Below the pieces are notes generated by a model. It was not told the origin of the DNA. It made no database searches and saw only the letters and a list, made by a program, of their open reading frames with translations. 24,359 nt of DNA from contig CAJBKH010000191.1 in NCBI GenBank assembly GCA_903953615.1, forward strand, positions 1 to 24,359. Direction: 5' to 3'. The stretch comes from an uncultured Bacteroidota bacterium. GTDB taxonomy: Bacteria > Bacteroidota > Bacteroidia > NS11-12g > UBA955. Positions 14,653-21,858 of the stretch are shown here, in pieces. Made by a program: the position numbers and the translations under genes. How positions within the stretch are numbered: the stretch's first letter is position 1; each line of letters starts with the position of its first letter.

Positions 14653-14835
14653 ATGGCAAAGAGAGGTAATCGCATACAAGTAATATTGGAGTGTACAGAA
14701 CAAAAAAATTCTGACGTAGCTGGCATGAGCCGTTATATCACCACCAAAAATAAAAAAACAACCACTGAAAGAATTGAATTGAAAAAATACAATCCTTTCA
14801 TGAAAAAAGTTACTTTACACAAAGAAATTAAATAA
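14653..14835 (+). CDS. rpmG: 50S ribosomal protein L33
   Basis: The 60-residue basic protein is an L33: MAKRGNRIQVILECTE, the central S-R-Y-I-T-T-K-N-K-K and the closing L-K-K-Y-N-P-F-M-K-K. It has one Cys and no CxxC pairs, so it is the zinc-free form. It lies between rpmB (1 bp upstream) and the DUF4295 gene (9 bp downstream). Confidence 0.97.
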   Translation: MAKRGNRIQVILECTEQKNSDVAGMSRYITTKNKKTTTERIELKKYNPFMKKVTLHKEIK

Positions 14836-14844
14836 TAATTAATC

Positions 14845-14997
14845 ATGGCAAAGAAAGTTGTTGCAACATTAAAGACTGCTGGCGAAGGCAAAGATTTCGT
14901 AAAAGTATTCAAAGCTGTAAAGTCTAAAAACGGAGCCTACTCATTTAAAGAAGAAATAGTATCTGGTGAAGATGCTAAAACCTACTTTAAAAAATAA
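14845..14997 (+). CDS. DUF4295 family small protein
   Basis: This 50-residue protein (MAKKVVATLKTAGEGKDFVK... ending YFKK) was read directly from the sequence. It is rich in Lys and matches the DUF4295 proteins conserved at this place, after rpmG and before ftsY, across Bacteroidota. Its size, charge and constant position with ribosomal proteins suggest a ribosome-associated role, which is inference. It is followed by a terminator. Confidence 0.93.
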   Translation: MAKKVVATLKTAGEGKDFVKVFKAVKSKNGAYSFKEEIVSGEDAKTYFKK

Positions 14998-15017
14998 TAA
15001 AATTCATTTATAAATTG

Positions 15018-15042
15018 AGCCTCCGGAAACGGGGGCTTTTTT
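15018..15042 (+). terminator. Rho-independent terminator after DUF4295
   Basis: AGCCTCCG (15018-15025) pairs with CGGGGGCT (15030-15037) over 8 positions with one T-G wobble, around a GAAA tetraloop, and is followed by six T. It closes the ribosomal protein unit 20 bp after the DUF4295 stop and 20 bp before ftsY. Confidence 0.9.
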
Positions 15043-15061
15043 ATTCAAAATACTATCAGAT

Positions 15062-16027
15062 ATGGCTATTTTTAACTTCTTTAAAAAAGACCAATCAAAA
15101 CAGGATAACCTGCCAAAAGAGGAAGCCTTAGATAAAACTAAAGCCTCCTTTTTTAGTAAAATATCAAAAGCCATTGCTGGCAAAACTACCGTTGATGCCT
15201 CCTTTCTCGATGAATTAGAAGAAATTTTAGTAAGCAGTGATGTTGGCATCGATACCACTGTTAAAATTATTGAACGCATTGAAAAACGCGTGGCACGCGA
15301 TAAATACATCAACACCTCTGAACTCAATACCATCCTCAGAGACGAGATTACCCTTTTACTTACCGAAAACCAAAAAACACCAGACATCGATTTCGATCTT
15401 ACCAACTTGCCTAAGCCATATGTGCTCATGGTGGTTGGCGTTAATGGTGTAGGTAAAACAACAACCATCGGAAAATTGGCCAATGCTTTTACCCAACACG
15501 GTAAAAAAGTATTGCTAGCTGCTGGTGATACTTTTAGGGCGGGTGCTGTTGATCAATTAGAAATATGGAGCCAACGCGTTGGTTGCGATTTTTATTCCAA
15601 CGGTATGAATACCGACCCTTCTGCCGTTGCCTATGATGCGGTAAAAAAAGGTAAAGAAGGCGATTACGATATTGTGATTCTAGATACTGCTGGTCGTTTA
15701 CACAACAAAGTGAATTTAATGAATGAGCTTAGTAAAATAAAACGTGTGATGGCCAAGGTAATTGATTATGCGCCCAACGATGTGATGCTAGTACTCGATG
15801 CTTCTACCGGTCAAAACGCTTTTGAACAAGCCAAACATTTTACAGCTGCTACAGAAGTAACTTCTTTGGCGCTCACCAAACTCGATGGCACTGCCAAAGG
15901 TGGTGTTGTGCTTGGCGTAAGTCATCAATTTAAAATTCCAGTTAGGTACATCGGTGTAGGTGAAGGAATCAACGACATCAAATTGTTTGATGCCACCGAC
16001 TTTGTACACACCCTATTCGACAACTAA
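15062..16027 (+). CDS. ftsY: Signal recognition particle receptor FtsY
   Basis: The 321-residue protein has a short basic N-terminus without the long acidic A domain of E. coli FtsY. The four-helix N domain follows (about 30-110), then the SRP GTPase G domain. Motifs: P-loop G-V-N-G-V-G-K-T-T-T near 124-133, D-T-F-R-A-G-A near 157, D-T-A-G-R near 209, T-K-L-D-G near 274 and Y-I-G-V-G-E near 298. FtsY docks SRP-ribosome complexes at the membrane for co-translational insertion. rimO follows after 3 bp. The preceding terminator suggests a separate or read-through transcript; no perfect -7 box is visible in the 20 bp between. Confidence 0.97.
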   Translation: MAIFNFFKKDQSKQDNLPKEEALDKTKASFFSKISKAIAGKTTVDASFLDELEEILVSSDVGIDTTVKIIERIEKRVARDKYINTSELNTILRDEITLLLTENQKTPDIDFDLTNLPKPYVLMVVGVNGVGKTTTIGKLANAFTQHGKKVLLAAGDTFRAGAVDQLEIWSQRVGCDFYSNGMNTDPSAVAYDAVKKGKEGDYDIVILDTAGRLHNKVNLMNELSKIKRVMAKVIDYAPNDVMLVLDASTGQNAFEQAKHFTAATEVTSLALTKLDGTAKGGVVLGVSHQFKIPVRYIGVGEGINDIKLFDATDFVHTLFDN

Positions 16028-16030
16028 AAC

Positions 16031-17344
16031 ATGAGAACCAAATCCTTAAAGCCCAATAAAATCAATATTGTTACCTTAGGTTGTAGTAAAAACTTGGTAG
16101 ACAGTGAGGTTTTATTAAGTCAATTAAAAGGCAATGAAATTGACGCCACCCATGAATCCGAAAAGAATGATGCCAATATTATTGTTGTCAATACTTGCGG
16201 ATTTATTGATAATGCTAAGCAGGAAAGTATAGACACCATTTTACAATATGTCGATGAGAAGGAAGCAGGCCGCATTGATAAACTCTATGTGACGGGTTGT
16301 CTTTCTCACCGTTATAAAGATGAATTAGATAGCGAGATTCCACAAGTGGATGCTTGGTTTGGCACATTAGAATTACCCAATTTATTAAGAACTTTAGGAG
16401 CCGATTATAAACATGAATTGATTGGTGAACGTTTAATCACCACCCCTCAACACTATGCTTATTTAAAAATTAGTGAAGGTTGCAATCGCCCCTGTTCATT
16501 CTGCGCGATTCCACTTATGCGCGGTAAACACGTTAGCAAAAGCATAGAACAAATTGTATTAGAAGCCCGGAATTTAGTAAAGAACGGCACCAAAGAAATC
16601 ATGCTGATTGCACAAGACAGTACCTATTATGGTATCGATTTGTATGGCGAACGCAGATTGGCTGAGTTGCTCGAAAACTTATCGGCCGTTGAAGGATTGG
16701 AATGGATTCGTTTGCACTACGCCTACCCTTCTCAATTTCCAGAAGAGATATTGCCGATTATGGCTGCAAAAGACAATATTTGTAAATACCTCGATATTCC
16801 CGTTCAACATATTTCGGACAATGTTCTGAAAATTATGAGACGTGGTATCACCAAACGCAGAACCTACGAGGTACTCAATAAAATCAAAGAACAAGTACCG
16901 GGCATTACCTTGCGTACAACGATATTGGTTGGTCACCCTGGCGAAACCGAAGCCGATTTCGAAGAATTAAAACAATTTGTGCTCGATTTTCAATTCGACC
17001 GTTTAGGTGTGTTCACTTACTCGCACGAGGAAAATACGCATGCCCATTCTTTAGAAGATGATATACCAGCAGAGGTTAAACAAAAACGTGCTGAAGAATT
17101 AATGGCTTTGCAAGAAGAAATTTCGATTCAAAAAAACAAAGCTAAAATTGGTAAAACCTTAAAAGTAATATTCGACCGCAAAGAGGGTAATTATTTTATT
17201 GGCAGAACTGAAGCCGATTCGCCCGAGGTAGACAATGAAGTTTTGGTTGAAGCCACAAACGCATTTGTACGTTTGGGCGATTTTGCAAATGTTAAAATTA
17301 CACAGGCCGAATCTTTTGATTTGATCGGTGAAGTAGCACAATAA
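16031..17344 (+). CDS. rimO: Ribosomal protein S12 methylthiotransferase RimO
   Basis: The 437-residue radical-SAM enzyme adds a methylthio group to the conserved Asp of ribosomal protein S12. The N-terminal UPF0004 domain holds three Cys in L-G-C-S-K-N (near 18), N-T-C-G-F (near 56) and T-G-C-L-S (near 90), which bind one cluster. The radical SAM motif C-N-R-P-C-S-F-C lies near 151-158, and a TRAM domain fills the last 65 residues. The G-C-S-K-N-L-V-D-S-E start separates RimO from MiaB. It is tightly packed between ftsY and bshC with 3 bp gaps. Confidence 0.96.
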   Translation: MRTKSLKPNKINIVTLGCSKNLVDSEVLLSQLKGNEIDATHESEKNDANIIVVNTCGFIDNAKQESIDTILQYVDEKEAGRIDKLYVTGCLSHRYKDELDSEIPQVDAWFGTLELPNLLRTLGADYKHELIGERLITTPQHYAYLKISEGCNRPCSFCAIPLMRGKHVSKSIEQIVLEARNLVKNGTKEIMLIAQDSTYYGIDLYGERRLAELLENLSAVEGLEWIRLHYAYPSQFPEEILPIMAAKDNICKYLDIPVQHISDNVLKIMRRGITKRRTYEVLNKIKEQVPGITLRTTILVGHPGETEADFEELKQFVLDFQFDRLGVFTYSHEENTHAHSLEDDIPAEVKQKRAEELMALQEEISIQKNKAKIGKTLKVIFDRKEGNYFIGRTEADSPEVDNEVLVEATNAFVRLGDFANVKITQAESFDLIGEVAQ

Positions 17345-17347
17345 GCA

Positions 17348-18937
17348 ATGAAAGAAATTGATTTAACAGCATTAGGTATGCTTTCTTCAAGCACCAAAGC
17401 TGTATTGAATAAAGAAACCCGTTTAACCGATTTAATTGGTGAGCAGCATGGTTTTCTTAATTTAGATCAAGCCATCTCAGGCAAGGCCAATTTCCCCATT
17501 GAAAAACGACAAGACTTGGTAAAGGTCCTTAAAACGGATTATAAAAAATACGGCATCCATGAGCATGCACTTATTAATGCTAACATCGATGCACTTCTCG
17601 ACCCTAACACTTATACGGTAACAACAGGGCAACAGTTGCATTTATTTTTCGGACCAGCATTCATGGTTTATAAATTAATCTCATGTATTAAAGCGGCCGA
17701 TCACTATCAGAGCCTTTATTCAGATAAAAAATTTGTTCCTGTATTTTGGCTGGCCTCTGAAGACCACGATTTTGATGAAATTAAAAAAACACCACTCTTC
17801 GGGTCACAATACATTTGGGAAACCAATCAAACAGGTGCTTGTGGAAGATTCCATTTAAATGATATTGACAGTGTGCTTAATCCACTAAAAGAAAAATTAA
17901 GCAACGATTCCAAGGCAATGGCTGTTTTAGAAACTTTTTCAAAAATCTATAAAACATCGAAGTCCTTATCTGAGGCAACGATTAAATTAACACATCAACT
18001 ATTTGCTGATTATGGTTTGCTTTGTTTAGATGCGGATAATCCTTTATTAAAGGCGCATTTCAGAACCATACTAAAAGCTGAGTTACTTGAAAACAAGAGT
18101 GAAGCAAGCTTTAATGCTTTTAGTCAGAAATTAAGCGATAGTCAACTTAGTTTACAATTAAAAAGTCGCCCCATCAACTTATTTTACTTGAAGGGTAACG
18201 TAAGGGCAAGAATTGAAAAGGATGGGGAAATTTATAAGGTGGTTGACACCAAATTGCAATTTACAAAAGAAGAAGTACTAGCTGAAATCGAAACACACCC
18301 TGAGAATTTTAGTCCAAATGCGGTGTTGCGCCCTTTGTACCAAGAATGTATTTTACCGAACATTGCTTATATAGGTGGTAATGCCGAAATCAATTATTGG
18401 TTGCAACTCACCGATGTATTTAAACTTTATAATACAGAGACTCCCAATTTGGTATTGAGGCAAAGTGTTTGGATGCTTAAGCAAAAGCAATTTGAATGGT
18501 TAGCAGAAAAACAAATTCAAATTGAACAATTGTTCAATTTGAAAAGTGAAAAAGACAAGCTAAATCTTTTTTCTAACAGCAATAATGGCGAAGAAATGGA
18601 GACTTATTTAATACAATTTTTAGCAATAAGGGACCAAATTCAGCAATATGCAAATCGCGAAAAATTACCAAATATGAAAACCTTAATCGAAGGCGGAAAA
18701 GCATTTGAAAAAACACTAAAAGAGGTTCAAAAATCGGAGATACAAGCCAAGGCTGAAAAAAACGAACGCAATCTAAATAAATTGGAACAAATTCAAAATG
18801 ATGGCTTTAGCTTACAGAATATCCAAGAAAGAACAACCTATAGTCTAACTTTTTTAATTAATAATGCCAATTTTGTAAATAATTGTTTTTTAAGCATCTA
18901 TTTTAAACCCGGATGTGGTTTTTTTTTAAATAATTAG
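17348..18937 (+). CDS. bshC: Bacillithiol biosynthesis cysteine-adding enzyme BshC
   Basis: The 529-residue protein matches BshC, which adds cysteine to glucosaminyl-malate in the last step of bacillithiol synthesis. Recognisable parts are V-T-T-G-Q-Q near residue 91-96, the G-P-A-F-M-V-Y-K-L helix, the highly conserved W-L-A-S-E-D-H-D near 137, and an extended coiled-coil-like region from about 375 to 480 (KSEIQAKAEKNERNLNKLEQ). The C-terminus is slightly unusual, with two extra Cys, but its length is normal. bshA and bshB are not in this window. It is the last gene of the ftsY-rimO-bshC run. Confidence 0.93.
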   Translation: MKEIDLTALGMLSSSTKAVLNKETRLTDLIGEQHGFLNLDQAISGKANFPIEKRQDLVKVLKTDYKKYGIHEHALINANIDALLDPNTYTVTTGQQLHLFFGPAFMVYKLISCIKAADHYQSLYSDKKFVPVFWLASEDHDFDEIKKTPLFGSQYIWETNQTGACGRFHLNDIDSVLNPLKEKLSNDSKAMAVLETFSKIYKTSKSLSEATIKLTHQLFADYGLLCLDADNPLLKAHFRTILKAELLENKSEASFNAFSQKLSDSQLSLQLKSRPINLFYLKGNVRARIEKDGEIYKVVDTKLQFTKEEVLAEIETHPENFSPNAVLRPLYQECILPNIAYIGGNAEINYWLQLTDVFKLYNTETPNLVLRQSVWMLKQKQFEWLAEKQIQIEQLFNLKSEKDKLNLFSNSNNGEEMETYLIQFLAIRDQIQQYANREKLPNMKTLIEGGKAFEKTLKEVQKSEIQAKAEKNERNLNKLEQIQNDGFSLQNIQERTTYSLTFLINNANFVNNCFLSIYFKPGCGFFLNN

Positions 18938-19003
18938 TTTGCTGAATTTCAAGCAATTAACACAGGTTATCCACATGCTAAGCATTATATTATTGTTAAA
19001 TGT

Positions 19004-19035
19004 TTTGTTTATTGGCTCATCTAAACCTATTTTTG
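19004..19035 (+). promoter_or_regulatory. Promoter of the OmpA-family gene
   Basis: TTTG at 19004-19007 and TATTTTTG at 19028-19035 are separated by 20 bp, very close to the Bacteroidota consensus. The ATG follows 27 nt after the -7 box. Together with the downstream terminator this gives a monocistronic, probably strongly expressed unit. Confidence 0.75.
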
Positions 19036-19062
19036 CAATGTTTAAGTCAGTAAATCACAAGA

Positions 19063-20583
19063 ATGAAAACAATAAAATTAGCATTTTTAACCCTAAGTAT
19101 TTTAGCTTCAGCGTTCAGTATGAATGCTCAAGACCCTGTAAATCCAAGAAAAGATCCAAATAAAACTTGGAAAAGACATTCAAACGCAACCAAGAAATGG
19201 ACCGATGGTGCTTTAAACAAAAACTCTGATTCAGGTCAGTATTTGTCTTCAGCCTACTTCCAAGACAGAAGAGCGAAAAAATGGACTGCAGGTTTAATGG
19301 CTGGTACATCATTATTTTATGGTGATGCAGATAAGAAACAACTAGGTTTTGACATTGCTCCATTTGTAAAATATTCAATCTCTCAAACATTAGCGTTAAG
19401 AGCTGAATACAACTTCGCCACTTTAAAAGGTCAAAGAGATTACCAAAATCCAACTTTATTTAAAGACAACTTTAATTTTAAAAGCAATGTGCAAGATTGG
19501 AACATCCAAATGCACATTACCTTAGGTAATATCTCTTTCCTACGTCCATTGCGCAAAACGCAAATGTATACTTTCGTAGGTATTGGTCAAGGTAGCTTTA
19601 AATCTAAAGCAGATTTCATTGACCAAAGATTATTCCTTGGTGATTATTATTTAACTTCATACTTCGGTCAAGGTACTAATAACCCTAACCTAGGTAAAGC
19701 AGTAACTGAAAAATACGAAGCCCGTCACATGATTGTTCCAATCGGTCTTGGATTTAAGCACTACTTAAGCAAAAAATTCGATTTAGGTGTTGAATACAGA
19801 CATACTTGGTTAAGAAGTGATGATATTGATGTTTATAATACTGCTATTTGGCAAAACAGATGGTGGGATTCATATGGTTTCCTACGTGCAAGTTTAGGTT
19901 ACAAATTTGGCGCTAAAAATCCTCAACACTATGATTGGTTAAGTCCAGTTGAATCTATCTATGATCAAATGGCTGATGTTAAAAAGAAAACCGATTGTTT
20001 AGGTAAAGACGATGACAATGACCACGTTTCAAATTGCTTCGACCAAGAAAATGACACCCCAGATAGCTGTATGGTATACGGTAATGGTATGGCTGTTGAT
20101 ACTGACAGAGATGGTATTCCAGATTGCAAAGACAAAGAAATTACTGAATATGGTGCTACAGTTGACGAAAACGGTGTAGCTGTTGATAGCGACGGTGACG
20201 GTGTTTCTGATTTCAGAGACAGAGAGTTAAACTCTTCACCAGGTGCTTTAGTTGATAGAAACGGTATTGAAATTAAATTATGTTGCAATTGTGATAACGT
20301 AATGTTCCCTGCAATTACTATCACTAAAAACTGCTTAACCAACGAAACTAAAATGATCCTTTACCAAGTTGCTGATAAAATGAAACAATGCCCTGATAAG
20401 AAAATTGTTATCAATGGCCCAGCTGGTAAAAGCTCTAAATACAATGCAAGTGGTAACACTAAATGTATGGACGAAATCATTAAATTCTTAAACGAGAAAT
20501 TCGGTATCTCTCGCGATAGAATTATCACTAACTACAGTGGTGGAACTGAACAAAAAAATACAATTGAAATCAAAATTCAATAA
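19063..20583 (+). CDS. OmpA-family outer membrane protein with TSP3 repeats
   Basis: The protein has 506 residues. Residues 1-23 are a signal peptide ending in M-N-A-Q. Residues about 65-285 form an outer-membrane beta-barrel with alternating aromatic strands (F-Y-G-D-A, Y-K-F-G-A). Residues about 300-385 hold thrombospondin type 3 calcium motifs: D-K... then D-T-D-R-D-G-I-P-D and D-S-D-G-D-G-V-S-D. Residues about 395-506 follow the OmpA C-terminal layout (F-P-A-I-T-I, helix, V-I-N-G, Y-N, I-S-R-D-R-I), but the Asp and Arg that bind peptidoglycan are not at their usual places, and several Cys have been gained. Such proteins are major surface porins or structural proteins. The codons look optimised compared with neighbours, in line with high expression. 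Confidence 0.9.
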   Translation: MKTIKLAFLTLSILASAFSMNAQDPVNPRKDPNKTWKRHSNATKKWTDGALNKNSDSGQYLSSAYFQDRRAKKWTAGLMAGTSLFYGDADKKQLGFDIAPFVKYSISQTLALRAEYNFATLKGQRDYQNPTLFKDNFNFKSNVQDWNIQMHITLGNISFLRPLRKTQMYTFVGIGQGSFKSKADFIDQRLFLGDYYLTSYFGQGTNNPNLGKAVTEKYEARHMIVPIGLGFKHYLSKKFDLGVEYRHTWLRSDDIDVYNTAIWQNRWWDSYGFLRASLGYKFGAKNPQHYDWLSPVESIYDQMADVKKKTDCLGKDDDNDHVSNCFDQENDTPDSCMVYGNGMAVDTDRDGIPDCKDKEITEYGATVDENGVAVDSDGDGVSDFRDRELNSSPGALVDRNGIEIKLCCNCDNVMFPAITITKNCLTNETKMILYQVADKMKQCPDKKIVINGPAGKSSKYNASGNTKCMDEIIKFLNEKFGISRDRIITNYSGGTEQKNTIEIKIQ

Positions 20584-20597
20584 TTAGATATTTTCTC

Positions 20598-20627
20598 AAA
20601 AAAGCCCCGTTAATCGGGGCTTTTTTT
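20598..20627 (+). terminator. Rho-independent terminator after the OmpA-family gene
   Basis: AAAAAAGCCCCG at 20598-20609 pairs with CGGGGCTTTTTT at 20615-20626 around a 5-base loop, followed by further T. The G/C core is 7 bp without mismatch. It starts 14 bp after the stop codon and could work in both directions, though no leftward gene needs it. Confidence 0.93.
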
Positions 20628-20687
20628 ATGTCCAGTATTTTTAACATATCATCAAAAGAATAGTGCCCTTTATCCCGCAAATGGCAT

Positions 20688-20695
20688 TATCTTTG
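20688..20695 (+). promoter_or_regulatory. Bacteroidota -7 box TATCTTTG
   Basis: A perfect TAnnTTTG element ends 21 nt before the ATG at 20717. It rules out the earlier in-frame starts at 20663 and 20681, which would precede the transcript start. No clear -33 TTTG is present. Confidence 0.6.
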
Positions 20696-20716
20696 TACAA
20701 TATTCATCCAAATTGC

Positions 20717-21685
20717 ATGTCTTTTAAAGTCTCAAATGAAACCAAAGTTGGTGCGCTCACAACCATTGCAATTACCTTTTTGGTATTAGGCTATAATTTT
20801 ATGTCTGGTCGTGGAAGCTTATTCACGAAAAGCCATACACTAAATGCAATATTGCTAGATGTGACAGAAATAAGTAATTCTACGCCTGTGCTTTACAATG
20901 GTTATAAAGTGGGCAATGTCACAAATATTGAAATGAACCAAGCAGAAGGCAACTTTAAGGTCTCTTTCGACATTTCTGAAGACATCGATATTCCTGCTAA
21001 TTCGAGTGTCAAGGTGGTTGCAGCCTTATTAGGTGGCAAATCCATATTATTAACAAAAGGCAATGACAAAAAATTAGTAACCTATGGTTCTACCCTGATA
21101 ACAGTAAAAGACACTGGACTAGTAGAATCTGTTGGACTGGTGGTTAAGCCATTAACAACAAAAATTAATAGCATCGTTAATTCATTAGACAGTTTGCTTT
21201 CAAATGGCGAACTGAACCATTCTATACGCTCATTAAATACATCACTTAAGTCATTTACCAAAACAAGTGATAATGCCTCTCTAATGATGGAACAAGCCTT
21301 GCCAAAACTTAACAATATATTGAGTAACGTGGAAAGTATTTCGCTTAATCTTAAAAACAATAACGAGAAAATTAGCTTAATCATCGCCAACCTGCAAACA
21401 ACCTCTGATAATTTAGCGGCTTCTAAAATTAAAGAAACAGTTGACAATGCCAACAATGTTTTAGGTCAAGTAAGCATTGTAATGGAAAAAATTAACAAAG
21501 GCGAAGGCAGCATCGGTTTATTGGTGAATGATAAAGAATTGTATATGAATTTGAATAAAACAGCGCTCGATCTTGATGCAATTTTAAAAGATTTGAATCA
21601 ATTTCCGGCCAAATATATTCCAATTCCGTTTACTAAAAAACAACGTAAAAAAGCCATTACTGCAAGTAATAAGGCTAAAAAATAA
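20717..21685 (+). CDS. MCE/MlaD-family lipid transport protein
   Basis: The protein has 322 residues from the ATG at 20717, chosen from the -7 box. One membrane helix near residues 12-29 (VGALTTIAITFLVLGYNF) anchors it to the inner membrane. An MCE domain follows (about 35-115): N-S-T-P-V-L-Y-N-G-Y-K-V-G-N-V and L-L-G-G-K-S-I match the family's barrel strands. Residues 130-290 are helical, Asn/Ser rich and probably coiled. The closing K-G-E-G-S-I-G-L-L-V-N-D-K and P-I-P-F motifs are typical of Bacteroidota members. MCE proteins form hexameric rings that move phospholipids between membranes with an MlaFE-type ABC transporter; that partner is not in this window. Confidence 0.9.
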   Translation: MSFKVSNETKVGALTTIAITFLVLGYNFMSGRGSLFTKSHTLNAILLDVTEISNSTPVLYNGYKVGNVTNIEMNQAEGNFKVSFDISEDIDIPANSSVKVVAALLGGKSILLTKGNDKKLVTYGSTLITVKDTGLVESVGLVVKPLTTKINSIVNSLDSLLSNGELNHSIRSLNTSLKSFTKTSDNASLMMEQALPKLNNILSNVESISLNLKNNNEKISLIIANLQTTSDNLAASKIKETVDNANNVLGQVSIVMEKINKGEGSIGLLVNDKELYMNLNKTALDLDAILKDLNQFPAKYIPIPFTKKQRKKAITASNKAKK

Positions 21686-21741
21686 TGTTGGCAGCGGCCA
21701 AATATTATTTGTTATAACCAAAATAAATACTATTATTGCAA

Positions 21742-21789
21742 CACTTAAGTGGAGCACTGCAATTCGCAATCAATTTATTCTACTTAAGT
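21742..21789. repeat. Two copies of palindrome ACTTAAGT before the rho promoter
   Basis: ACTTAAGT occurs at 21743-21750 (extended to the 10 bp palindrome CACTTAAGTG at 21742-21751) and again at 21782-21789, 39 bp apart centre to centre. Both lie in the 173 bp gap before rho, the second 12 bp upstream of the -7 box. They may be operator half-sites; no regulator is identified. Confidence 0.35.
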
Positions 21790-21801
21790 CCCCCCTCAGA
21801 T

Positions 21802-21809
21802 TATTTTTG
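21802..21809 (+). promoter_or_regulatory. Bacteroidota -7 box TATTTTTG before rho
   Basis: A perfect TAnnTTTG element gives a leader of about 40-45 nt before the rho ATG at 21859. No TTTG at the usual -33 distance is visible. The leader is A/T rich and shows no hairpin I can support. Confidence 0.55.
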
Positions 21810-21858
21810 ATTACCAATTTTTAGACACCATATTTATTTTATTTAATCCAACCAAAAA

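Noticed and set aside
15004..15483. Leftward Ser-rich frame across the ftsY start
   Set aside because: It is antisense to the well supported FtsY N domain and also spans the terminator. It shows no protein family features.
18967..18975. Perfect DnaA box TTATCCACA between bshC and the OmpA-family gene
   Set aside because: It is single, with no second box or A/T-rich unwinding element arranged as in an origin. A 9-mer match on either strand is expected by chance about once in five windows of this size.
18939..19163. Rightward 74-codon frame with a hydrophobic start
   Set aside because: It begins with a non-ATG codon before the OmpA-family promoter, runs across that gene's start in another frame and resembles no family. 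It is best seen as a chance frame in the leader.
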